Shown here one piece after another: positions 1 through 6,484 of a stretch of 18,553 nt of DNA. Within the stretch, counting starts at the first letter, position 1, and each line of letters begins with the position of its first letter. Source of the stretch: Verrucomicrobia bacterium UBA1727. GTDB taxonomy: Bacteria > Verrucomicrobiota > Kiritimatiellia > RFP12 > UBA1067. The stretch covers positions 1 through 18,553 of the forward strand of contig DCIL01000043.1 in the NCBI GenBank assembly GCA_002315875.1, read 5' to 3'. The notes under the pieces were generated by a model. It searched no databases. It saw nothing but the letters and a program-made list of their open reading frames with translations, and was not told where the DNA came from. The position numbers and the translations under genes are program-made.

Positions 1-115
1 GCGAGTAAGTCCGGCGGCTGTCGAAGGTGGGCGAGGTGCGGCCAAAGCCGCATATAGTCCAACTCAATTGGGAAAGTTGTAATAATCGCTCGTCGCTAAT
101 CAATAAAAATTTGGT

Positions 116-139
116 GACTTGCCGACTTGCCAACTTGCC
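116..139. repeat. Three tandem 8-bp repeats (core ACTTGCC)
   Basis: The heptamer ACTTGCC occurs three times at an exact 8-base period, at 117-123, 125-131 and 133-139. The joining base is G before the first two copies and A before the third. The array ends four bases before the -35 element of the promoter of the first operon. It could be a simple-sequence tract prone to slippage, or a cluster of direct-repeat binding sites. Nothing in the sequence decides between these. Confidence 0.8.
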
Positions 140-142
140 GCA

Positions 143-171
143 TTGACCGTCATGATGTGGTTTGATAAAAT
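143..171 (+). promoter_or_regulatory. Sigma70-type promoter of the nitrilase-ispE operon
   Basis: TTGACC at 143-148 and TAAAAT at 166-171 are separated by 17 bases and match the -35 and -10 consensus at five of six positions each. The predicted start of transcription is near 178, giving a leader of about 40 bases before the ATG at 218. That leader carries a clear Shine-Dalgarno AAGGAG at 204-209. This is the only promoter of the first gene group with a recognisable -35. Confidence 0.6.
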
Positions 172-217
172 ACCTCAAAATTTGAATACGTTCATCTATT
201 AACAAGGAGTAATTGAT

Positions 218-1567
218 ATGTTATCCATTCTGTTTGCCGCGGCCGTTTCGTTTGAGAGCTGGAGCTTTACCAGCGCACCGCTTTCGCCGGATGCCTCGAC
301 GGGGCAGGTGATCTCGAAAGACGAACTGGTGACGACGCTGCCTTCGAAGCGCACCTGCTGCTGGTGGGAGCGCATGTTCCCCGTCGAGTCCGGGCGTGGC
401 GTGAAGGTCACTGCCAGCGCGAAGATCGAATCGCTCGGCGGCGTTAAGGACTTCAATGCGTGGAACGACGTGATGATGTTCGTCAAGTTCTACGATTCGA
501 AGAAGGGCAATAACGACAAGGTGAATTTCTTCAAGGCGTCCTACGCGCGCTATACGGATGAGCCGACGGCGACTGGCTGCGTCCGGAAGTTCGATGATAC
601 CTTCGATGTTCCTTTCGGCTGCGAGGCAGTCAAGATCGAACTCGTCTGCAAGTGGCACGCAATGAATATTACCTTTACGGACGTGAAGGTGCAGGCGGTG
701 GAGGCGCCCAAGCCGCGCAAGGTCCGGTGCGTCGCGGCGAATCCGTGGGAAAAGGGTCCCAAGGAGCTGGGGCTTACCTGGGATGATCCCAAGGCCGTCA
801 TGAAGGCGCGGCTCGGACAGATCGAAGCGTGCCTGAAGCGCATTTTCGCCGAGGTCGAGAAGCCCGATCTCATTCTTTTCTCCGAGGGCTTCGTGTCGAC
901 CGGATGTCCCGATCCGAAGGCGCTCGCCGAGAAGATTCCCGGCGGTCCGAGCTTCGAGCTCGCCTCGCGCTATGCGAAGAAGTACCATTGCTACATTGCG
1001 ATGAATCCGAAAGAGGTGACGGACGAGGGAACTTACCACAACTGCGTCTTCATCGTCGACCGCGAAGGCCGCCTCGTCGGCAAGCAGCATAAGACCACGC
1101 TCACTTCGGGCGAGTTCAAGGACGGACTTCTGCCAGATGACGACTACCAGGTCTTTGAGTGCGATTTCGGCCGCATCGGCTCGCTCGTCTGCTGGGAGAA
1201 CTGGTTCTCGGAGACGGCGAAGTTCTTGAAGCGCCGCGGTGCGGAACTGCTTCTCTTCCCGCTCGCGGGCTGCGCCGCGGATCATGTGGACATCACCTTC
1301 CCCGCGCGAGCGATCGACACCGGCATTCCGTTCGTCGTCGCGATGCGCCAGCGTCATTTGCCGAACGGCATCATCGACCGCGACGGCAAATGGATCGCGA
1401 AGACGCTTGAGGATGGTGGCTATGCCTGGGCGGACATCGACCTCAACGAGCGCAAGCGTACCTACTGGCTCTCGGTCGGTCCGGGCGGCGGCGATCCGAA
1501 CGACCTTTATTTCGACGAGAGCCGTCCCGAAATCTATTCCAAACAGCCCTACGGACCGAGAAAGTAA
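218..1567 (+). CDS. Nitrilase-superfamily carbon-nitrogen hydrolase with N-terminal beta-sandwich
   Basis: 449 residues. The C-terminal part (about 168-410) is a nitrilase fold with the complete Glu-Lys-Cys triad: E223 in LFSEGF, K292 in KQHKTT and C325 in LVCWENW. Such enzymes hydrolyse nitrile or amide C-N bonds, or transfer the acyl group. The substrate cannot be read from the sequence. Residues about 15-160 are rich in beta strand and look like a jelly-roll, carbohydrate-binding-like domain; this architecture occurs in planctomycete and related nitrilases (family knowledge). The first 11 residues are hydrophobic but carry no basic residue, so they are a poor signal peptide and export is uncertain. 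The start is set by AAGGAG at 204-209, eight bases before the ATG. The stop abuts the next ATG with no gap, so the gene heads a coupled operon. Confidence 0.85.
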   Translation: MLSILFAAAVSFESWSFTSAPLSPDASTGQVISKDELVTTLPSKRTCCWWERMFPVESGRGVKVTASAKIESLGGVKDFNAWNDVMMFVKFYDSKKGNNDKVNFFKASYARYTDEPTATGCVRKFDDTFDVPFGCEAVKIELVCKWHAMNITFTDVKVQAVEAPKPRKVRCVAANPWEKGPKELGLTWDDPKAVMKARLGQIEACLKRIFAEVEKPDLILFSEGFVSTGCPDPKALAEKIPGGPSFELASRYAKKYHCYIAMNPKEVTDEGTYHNCVFIVDREGRLVGKQHKTTLTSGEFKDGLLPDDDYQVFECDFGRIGSLVCWENWFSETAKFLKRRGAELLLFPLAGCAADHVDITFPARAIDTGIPFVVAMRQRHLPNGIIDRDGKWIAKTLEDGGYAWADIDLNERKRTYWLSVGPGGGDPNDLYFDESRPEIYSKQPYGPRK

Positions 1568-2803
1568 ATGACCGAAAGATTCATACTGGACGGCAAGCGC
1601 GTTTCGCTTCTCGGCTACGGGGCGATGCGCATGCCGACCGTGGATGGCGGACACGCCAATTCCTTCGTGCCCGGTGCTTCGAAGCGCGAGATCGATCAGG
1701 ATCAGTTCAATCGCCAGGTCCGCAGGATGCTCGAGCACGGCGTCAATTACTTCGATACCTCGCCGGCGTATTGTCAGGGACGCAGTGAGGCCTCGCTCGG
1801 TACTGCGCTTGCCGCGAGCGGATTCGATCGCGACAAGTACATCATCGCCACCAAGCTCTCCAACTTCTCGCCGGTGCAGTTTCCGCTCGCGGCCTGCAAG
1901 GATCTTTTCGAGAAGTCGCTCAAGAACCTCAGAACGGACTACATCGACAACTATCTTCTCCACTCGATCGGCAACGGAGGGATGGCGACCTTTCGGAAGC
2001 GGTTCGTGGACAATGGCGCGGTGGATTGGTGCTGTGAACTTAGGGCGAAAAAGATCATCCGCAATCTCGGCTTCTCGTTCCACGGCGATCCGAAGACCTT
2101 TGACTGGTGCATTGAGAATCATGCGAAGTACCATTGGGACTTCGCGATGATCCAGATGAACTACGTGGACTGGCGGCATGCGAGCGGCAGGAATCTCAAC
2201 GCGAAGGATCTCTATGACCGTCTGACCGCGGCGAAAATTCCGGTGGTGGTGATGGAGCCGCTCTTGGGCGGCAAGCTCGCCCGCTATAACTGGGCGATCG
2301 CCAATGAGCTCACGCCGCTCGATCCCGAGGCATCGCAGGCGAGCTGGGCGTTCCGCTTTGTGGGCAGTCATCCAAATGTGATGACGGCGATTTCCGGAAT
2401 GACCTACACCGAACACATCGATGAGAACATCCGCACGTTCTCTCCGCTCAAGCCGCTTGAGGCGAACGAATTCGAGGCGCTCGAGCGCGCGGCGAAAGCA
2501 ATGCTCAATTTGAACACCGTGCCTTGCACGGGTTGCAACTACTGCATGCCGTGTCCCTACGGGCTCGACATTCCGGCGCTACTTGATTTCCGCAACGGCG
2601 TCATTTCCTCGAAGCAGCCGATGCGCCCCGCGGCAATTCTGAAAAGGTACGAGGAGATGATTCCCGAGCCGCTCAGACGTGCGGATCACTGCACCGGTTG
2701 CGACCGCTGCGTTTCCCATTGTCCGCAGTCCATCGTCATTCCGAAGGAAATCGCCGCGATTGATCAGTGGATTGACGATCTCAAGGAGGAGTATCTGAAA
2801 TGA
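1568..2803 (+). CDS. Aldo/keto reductase with C-terminal two-cluster ferredoxin domain
   Basis: 411 residues, the COG1453-type oxidoreductase architecture. The AKR barrel (about 1-300) keeps the catalytic tetrad: D63 and Y68 in YFDTSPAY, K96 in ATKLS and H132 in LLHS. The tail holds two [4Fe-4S] motifs: C320, C323, C326, C329 (CTGCNYCMPCP) and C375, C378, C381, C385 (CTGCDRCVSHCP). The enzyme should therefore move electrons between a carbonyl/alcohol-type substrate and iron-sulfur carriers as well as, or instead of, NAD(P)H. No signal peptide is visible, so it is cytoplasmic. The start abuts the nitrilase stop with only a weak purine stretch upstream, suggesting translational coupling. The stop overlaps the next gene, itself a ferredoxin and the obvious redox partner. 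The physiological substrate is unknown. Confidence 0.88.
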   Translation: MTERFILDGKRVSLLGYGAMRMPTVDGGHANSFVPGASKREIDQDQFNRQVRRMLEHGVNYFDTSPAYCQGRSEASLGTALAASGFDRDKYIIATKLSNFSPVQFPLAACKDLFEKSLKNLRTDYIDNYLLHSIGNGGMATFRKRFVDNGAVDWCCELRAKKIIRNLGFSFHGDPKTFDWCIENHAKYHWDFAMIQMNYVDWRHASGRNLNAKDLYDRLTAAKIPVVVMEPLLGGKLARYNWAIANELTPLDPEASQASWAFRFVGSHPNVMTAISGMTYTEHIDENIRTFSPLKPLEANEFEALERAAKAMLNLNTVPCTGCNYCMPCPYGLDIPALLDFRNGVISSKQPMRPAAILKRYEEMIPEPLRRADHCTGCDRCVSHCPQSIVIPKEIAAIDQWIDDLKEEYLK

Positions 2804-3822
2804 CGACGAGAAGAGATACCCTGAAGGGCTTTGCGGTGCTTGCCGCTACGGAGAAGCTTACCGACGGCGGCTACGAAAAGGTCTCTACGCCGGGCGATCC
2901 GGATCGTCCGTTTCCGATCATGCCGCCGGGCGCGGGACTTCGTCGGGACTTTCTGCGCAAGTGCACCGCCTGTGGCCTGTGCATTGCGGAGTGTCCCGAA
3001 AAGGTGCTACGTCCAATGACGAATTCCCTGCACGAGATCGGCAAGCCCGAACTCTATTTTCAGCGGGGATGGTGCCGTTATACCTGCACGCGCTGTTCGA
3101 ACGTGTGTCCCGCAGGCGCGCTCAGTCCGCTCCAGCGTCAGATGCGCGAACACGTGCATGTCGGACACGCGATCTGGAAGAAAGAGCGTTGCGTCAGAAC
3201 GGTGAACGGCGATAAGTGCACGGCGTGCGTGAGGAAGTGTCCCGTGCAGGCGATTCACATCGTCAAGGGCTTTCCGGTAATCGACAAGGGCAAGTGCATC
3301 GGCTGCGGGGCGTGCGAGCACGTGTGTCCGGCGCGTCCGATGCCGGCGATATTCGTGAAGGGATTTGAAAGTCAGCGTATGGTAAGGCCGATTTCAGAGG
3401 AAGATCTCATCGCCGAAATGGTTGCGGTGATGCAGCGTGAGGCATCCGTCGTCATCGCGAAGGACGGAGTGATTGTCGCGAAGGAACAGGGGCGCGGCAT
3501 TTCGCCGATCCTGAAACTTTTTGATGAGGGCAAGCTCGCGCGCGGCGTAGTCGTGGACAAGGTGATCGGCCGCGCGGCCGCGGCGATTTGCGTCGAGGGC
3601 AAGGCCAAGCGAGTCCATGCGATCCTGGCGGCCGAGGGCGCGGCGGAGATTCTTTCCGCCGCGGGGATAAAGCTTACTGCCGAAAAGACGGTGCCGGTGA
3701 TCCTCAATCATGCTAAAGACGGATCGTGTCCCATGGAGGCGGCGGTGAAGGATATGACTGACACCAAGGCGATGATCGTCAAGGTTCGGGAGACGCTTTC
3801 CAAGCTCAAGGCGGACAAATGA
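2800..3822 (+). CDS. Four-cluster ferredoxin fused to a DUF1893-like domain
   Basis: 340 residues. Four Cys4 motifs predict four [4Fe-4S] clusters: C55/58/61/65, C92/96/99/103, C131/140/143/147 and C166/169/172/176. The arrangement resembles NapG/MauM-type polyferredoxins. The N-terminus TRRDTLKGF resembles a twin-arginine (Tat) motif, but the hydrophobic stretch after it is very short (FAVLAA), so export is doubtful. Residues about 200-335 match the DUF1893 pattern as I recall it: SVVIAKDGVIVAKEQGRG, then VVDKVIGRAAA, and near the end ILNHAKDGSCPME. DUF1893 has a cytidine-deaminase-like fold and no assigned function (family knowledge). The strong Shine-Dalgarno AAGGAGGA at 2783-2790 and the ATGA overlap with the AKR gene fix the start. 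It probably carries electrons for the AKR; the DUF1893 part may bind a ligand or act as a sensor. Confidence 0.82.
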   Translation: MTTRRDTLKGFAVLAATEKLTDGGYEKVSTPGDPDRPFPIMPPGAGLRRDFLRKCTACGLCIAECPEKVLRPMTNSLHEIGKPELYFQRGWCRYTCTRCSNVCPAGALSPLQRQMREHVHVGHAIWKKERCVRTVNGDKCTACVRKCPVQAIHIVKGFPVIDKGKCIGCGACEHVCPARPMPAIFVKGFESQRMVRPISEEDLIAEMVAVMQREASVVIAKDGVIVAKEQGRGISPILKLFDEGKLARGVVVDKVIGRAAAAICVEGKAKRVHAILAAEGAAEILSAAGIKLTAEKTVPVILNHAKDGSCPMEAAVKDMTDTKAMIVKVRETLSKLKADK

Positions 3823-4565
3823 AGGGCGAAGCCCGAGCGAAGATCAACTGGACGCTGGAAGTCCTTGGAAAGCGTCCCGATGGCTATCACGAGCTGAAGA
3901 GCATTGTGCTTCCGGTGTCGCTCCATGACGATGTCGAGGTCGAATCGCTGTCCGACGGACGCATCGAGGTCGAGGGCTGCGAGGGAATTCCTCAGGAGAA
4001 GAATCTCGCCTATATTGCCGCGACGAAGTTGCGCAATCGCGTGGGGCGCAGTGATCTCGGCGCTCATATCTCGATCGTCAAGCGCATTCCGAGCGGGGCG
4101 GGACTGGGCGGCGGATCGTCCGATGCCGCGGCGGTTTTGCGGATGCTGAACGTGCTTTGGAAAGTCGACTTGCCGGAGACGGAACTTCTTGATGTCGCCG
4201 CTTTAGTCGGTAGCGATGCCCCAGCGCTGGTCCTTGACGCACCGGTGATGATGGAAGGACGCGGCGAGCGTGTCCGTCGGCTTATGGACGAAGAGCTTTC
4301 GAAAGTGCCGCGGAGCGAGGACATCGTGCTGTTGACGCCGCCGATCTTCTCCTCGACTGCCGCGGTCTACGGTGAGTTCAAGATGGATGACTGTGGCAAG
4401 GGCCGCAACGATCTCCAGCCTGCCGCGTTGCGGCTTTATCCTGAAATCGCCGCCGCGCTCGCCGAGTTGTCCGCCCGCGGACTCTCCGAGGTCGCAATGA
4501 GCGGCAGCGGTTCGACCGTCTACGGCTGCCGATGCGCAGGGAGTGATTTTGCTATAATACATTGA
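3819..4565 (+). CDS. ispE: 4-diphosphocytidyl-2-C-methyl-D-erythritol kinase
   Basis: 248 residues, a GHMP kinase of the MEP isoprenoid pathway that phosphorylates the 2-hydroxyl of CDP-methylerythritol with ATP in the cytosol. The family motifs are present: AKIN with K8, then RPDGYHEL (19-26); the ATP loop PSGAGLGGGSSDAA (91-104); the catalytic Asp in GSDAP (D133); and motif 3, MSGSGS, from M227. The start overlaps the preceding stop (ATGA) and has AAGG at 3808-3811. Only about 18 residues follow motif 3, compared with roughly 40 in E. coli IspE, and the last codons coincide with the -10 box of the next gene. The C-terminus is therefore short, but the catalytic core is complete. Its place behind the redox genes is an operon association without an obvious biochemical link, although later MEP-pathway enzymes are also iron-sulfur proteins. 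Confidence 0.93.
   Translation: MKGEARAKINWTLEVLGKRPDGYHELKSIVLPVSLHDDVEVESLSDGRIEVEGCEGIPQEKNLAYIAATKLRNRVGRSDLGAHISIVKRIPSGAGLGGGSSDAAAVLRMLNVLWKVDLPETELLDVAALVGSDAPALVLDAPVMMEGRGERVRRLMDEELSKVPRSEDIVLLTPPIFSSTAAVYGEFKMDDCGKGRNDLQPAALRLYPEIAAALAELSARGLSEVAMSGSGSTVYGCRCAGSDFAIIH
4550..4558 (+). promoter_or_regulatory. Extended -10 promoter inside the end of ispE
   Basis: TGCTATAAT gives a perfect -10 hexamer (4553-4558) preceded by the TGn extension. No good -35 is seen at the usual distance. It overlaps the last ispE codons. Transcription would start near 4565, about 27 bases before the ATG of the lactonase-family gene. The AT-rich leader (4566-4591) has no convincing Shine-Dalgarno. Confidence 0.55.
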
Positions 4566-4591
4566 AATAAAACCATCAAGAAATCATAACA

Positions 4592-5659
4592 ATGAATATC
4601 ATGGCTACGATTGCTTATTGTATTGTCGGTTGCAATACCGGCGCGGCAGACCAGCAGACACTGCACGTTCTTGAGTGCGACACGGAAACGGGTGCTGCAA
4701 AGATCGTTCAGACGGTGAAGGGTTATCAGGGCACGACCTACTTCCAGCTCTCAGCCGATCGCAAGGCGCTTTATTCGGTTATCGGTGAGAAGCGCGACGT
4801 TAAGACCGTCGGTTCGGTCGTGAAATTCGCGCTCGACGGACACAAGATCGGTGAGATGAAGGTGCTCGCGACGCTGCCTTGCGAAACGCCGTGCCATGTC
4901 GCGTTCGCGCCGGACTTCTCGCTCGTCTCGACTGCGTCGTACTGCGGACGCACCGCGTGCGCGATGAAGGCGGACGGTTCGATGCTTCAAAGCGTCGTGT
5001 TGCCGAATGACGAGGTCGGTCCGCGCAAGGATCGTCAGCAGCAGGCGTATGCCCATTGCACGCTTTACACTCCGGACGGCAAGTATCTCGCCGTCATCGA
5101 TCTCGGCTGCGACCGCATCCTTTTCTACGATGTCGCCGCGCTCAAGGCCGGCAAGGGGTTCAAGGAGGTCGCAAGGATCAAGGCCGATCCTGGTGATGGT
5201 CCGCGCCATGCGGTTTTCTCGAAGGACGGGAAGTACCTCTTCGTGCTCAACGAACTCGGCTCGTCCGTCATGAGCTATCGCTACGATGCCGAGAAGGTCG
5301 CCTTCACCAGGATTTGCAAGCTTTCGATGGTTCCGGAAGGGACTGAGTACAAGGCCACGAAGGCAGCGGCGATCAAGCTTACTGCGGATGGAAAGATGCT
5401 CATGGCGTCCAATCGCGGACACGATTCCATTGCGTTTTACGACGTCGCTGCGGACGGTTCGCTTTGTCTTCGCAACATCGCGCCGCTCACGGGCAAGTTC
5501 CCGCGCGACTTCGAACTCATGCCGGGTGAGAAGTTCATGGTGGTGGGACACAAGATGTCCAACGAGATTCAGATTTACGCCTTCGATCGTGCCAAGGCGA
5601 CCCTGACTCCGGTCGGCAAGCCGGTTGCGTGTCATCGTCCCCTCTGCTTCAAGTTTTGA
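4592..5659 (+). CDS. Lactonase-family seven-bladed beta-propeller (6-phosphogluconolactonase type)
   Basis: 355 residues covering a whole COG2706-type propeller. Family landmarks are the blade ending in QQQAYAHCTLYTPDGKYL (H155), then VIDLGCDRILFYD, then GDGPRHAVFSKDGKYLFVLN (R205, H206, with N220-E221 just after) and SNRGHDSIAFYD. Pgl-type members hydrolyse 6-phosphogluconolactone in the pentose phosphate pathway; other members act on other lactones or have no known substrate, so pgl is not assigned. The usual PHxH motif appears here as YAHC. There is no signal peptide, so it is probably cytosolic. The start at 4592 is uncertain: neither it nor the second ATG at 4601 has a clear ribosome-binding site. 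It has its own extended -10 promoter and is probably not strictly tied to the upstream operon. Confidence 0.8.
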   Translation: MNIMATIAYCIVGCNTGAADQQTLHVLECDTETGAAKIVQTVKGYQGTTYFQLSADRKALYSVIGEKRDVKTVGSVVKFALDGHKIGEMKVLATLPCETPCHVAFAPDFSLVSTASYCGRTACAMKADGSMLQSVVLPNDEVGPRKDRQQQAYAHCTLYTPDGKYLAVIDLGCDRILFYDVAALKAGKGFKEVARIKADPGDGPRHAVFSKDGKYLFVLNELGSSVMSYRYDAEKVAFTRICKLSMVPEGTEYKATKAAAIKLTADGKMLMASNRGHDSIAFYDVAADGSLCLRNIAPLTGKFPRDFELMPGEKFMVVGHKMSNEIQIYAFDRAKATLTPVGKPVACHRPLCFKF

Positions 5660-5669
5660 GTCAGGAATA

Positions 5670-5678
5670 TGGTATAAT
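5670..5678 (+). promoter_or_regulatory. Extended -10 promoter adjoining a start codon (possible leaderless transcript)
   Basis: TGGTATAAT contains a perfect -10 hexamer at 5673-5678 with the TGn extension. Only eight bases (atggcgct) separate it from the ATG at 5687. With the usual 6-8 base distance from -10 to transcription start, the mRNA would begin at or within one to three bases of the start codon. No Shine-Dalgarno could fit. No -35 consensus is seen near 5650-5655. Confidence 0.55.
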
Positions 5679-5686
5679 ATGGCGCT

Positions 5687-6484
5687 ATGAAGAAGCCTGT
5701 CTTAGAATTCGCGCTCCTGGCCGGCTTGTTTGCCGCAATGCCTGCGCTTGCGGAGAAGCCGAAATACGATCGCTATAAGTCGATTGTCGAGCGGCAGATG
5801 TTCGGTCCGCTTCCCGCCAATTTCGATCCCAACAAGATGCCGAACGAAGTGGCGGCGGGTAAGAATGTCGAGAAGGAACTCACCAAGGAGCAGGAACAGC
5901 TCAAGAGCTCCATTCATTTCTCAATGGTGAACGTCACTCCGGACGGCTCGACGGCTGTCGGTTTTACTGACAATTCAGATCCGAAGGTTCCGGTTCATTA
6001 TTATCTCAAGGTCGGCGAGGAGCGCGGCGGATGGATCGTCAAGGAGGCGGACGCCTACAGTGAACCTCCGAAGATGACGATTGCCAAGGGCGACATCGAG
6101 GTGGCGTTGGAACTCGGGGCCAATTCCGGCAAAGGTGGCGGCAAGACCTCGAAGGCCGGAGAAGCCAAACAGGATATGTCCAATCAGCAGATGAACAAAT
6201 CTGGCGGAATTCTCGGCAATTCTCTTGGTCTGCGGCGGAAACGCAGGTTTGACGAGGAACGGGCCAAGTGGAAACAAGAGCGCGAGCAGTTGAAGAAAGA
6301 GGTTAGTGACGCAAAGGCCAAGAACGAGGAAGAGAAGGCGGCGCAAGAAGCTGGTTTAGAAAAGATCAAGATGCAGCTTTCGGAAGAAATTAAAGAGCAG
6401 ATGCGGCGCAGCCGCGAGGACAATGCCGCGAAAGCCGCCGAGAAGAAGGGAAACGCCGAGAATGAGACGAACGACGCTCAGTGA
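5687..6484 (+). CDS. Exported coiled-coil protein, function unknown
   Basis: 265 residues; I do not recognise a named family. A clear signal peptide (residues 1-22) has a KK n-region, a leucine/alanine core and an ALA cleavage site before E23. Residues about 28-134 form a compact, probably beta-rich domain that opens with IVERQMFGPLP. This opening and the later YYLKVGEERGGWIV stretch are weakly reminiscent of the GspC/PilP-type periplasmic domain of secretion systems, but this is a guess. A Gly/Lys/Ser-rich linker (about 135-170) leads to a highly charged segment (RRKRRFDEERAKWKQ, then to about 245) with the pattern of a long helix or coiled coil. The gene sits behind its own promoter and overlaps the start of the acyltransferase gene by 23 bases, so the two are probably co-expressed. 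It may be an envelope structural or scaffold protein. Confidence 0.7.
   Translation: MKKPVLEFALLAGLFAAMPALAEKPKYDRYKSIVERQMFGPLPANFDPNKMPNEVAAGKNVEKELTKEQEQLKSSIHFSMVNVTPDGSTAVGFTDNSDPKVPVHYYLKVGEERGGWIVKEADAYSEPPKMTIAKGDIEVALELGANSGKGGGKTSKAGEAKQDMSNQQMNKSGGILGNSLGLRRKRRFDEERAKWKQEREQLKKEVSDAKAKNEEEKAAQEAGLEKIKMQLSEEIKEQMRRSREDNAAKAAEKKGNAENETNDAQ

Noticed and set aside
37..52. Perfect hairpin TGCGGC-CAAA-GCCGCA
   Set aside because: Stable stem but no U-run follows, so it cannot be called a terminator; it may simply be GC-rich DNA.
2..82. Open frame without a start that ends in TAA at 80-82, possibly the C-terminus of an upstream gene
   Set aside because: Only 26 codons are visible, with no recognisable motif; chance is a sufficient explanation.
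221..2416. Very long minus-strand open frame of 731 codons across the nitrilase and AKR genes
   Set aside because: It is antisense to two genes with intact catalytic motifs, its translation is rich in Arg/Leu/Glu/His without family motifs, and it crosses a gene boundary; it is a result of GC-rich codon use.
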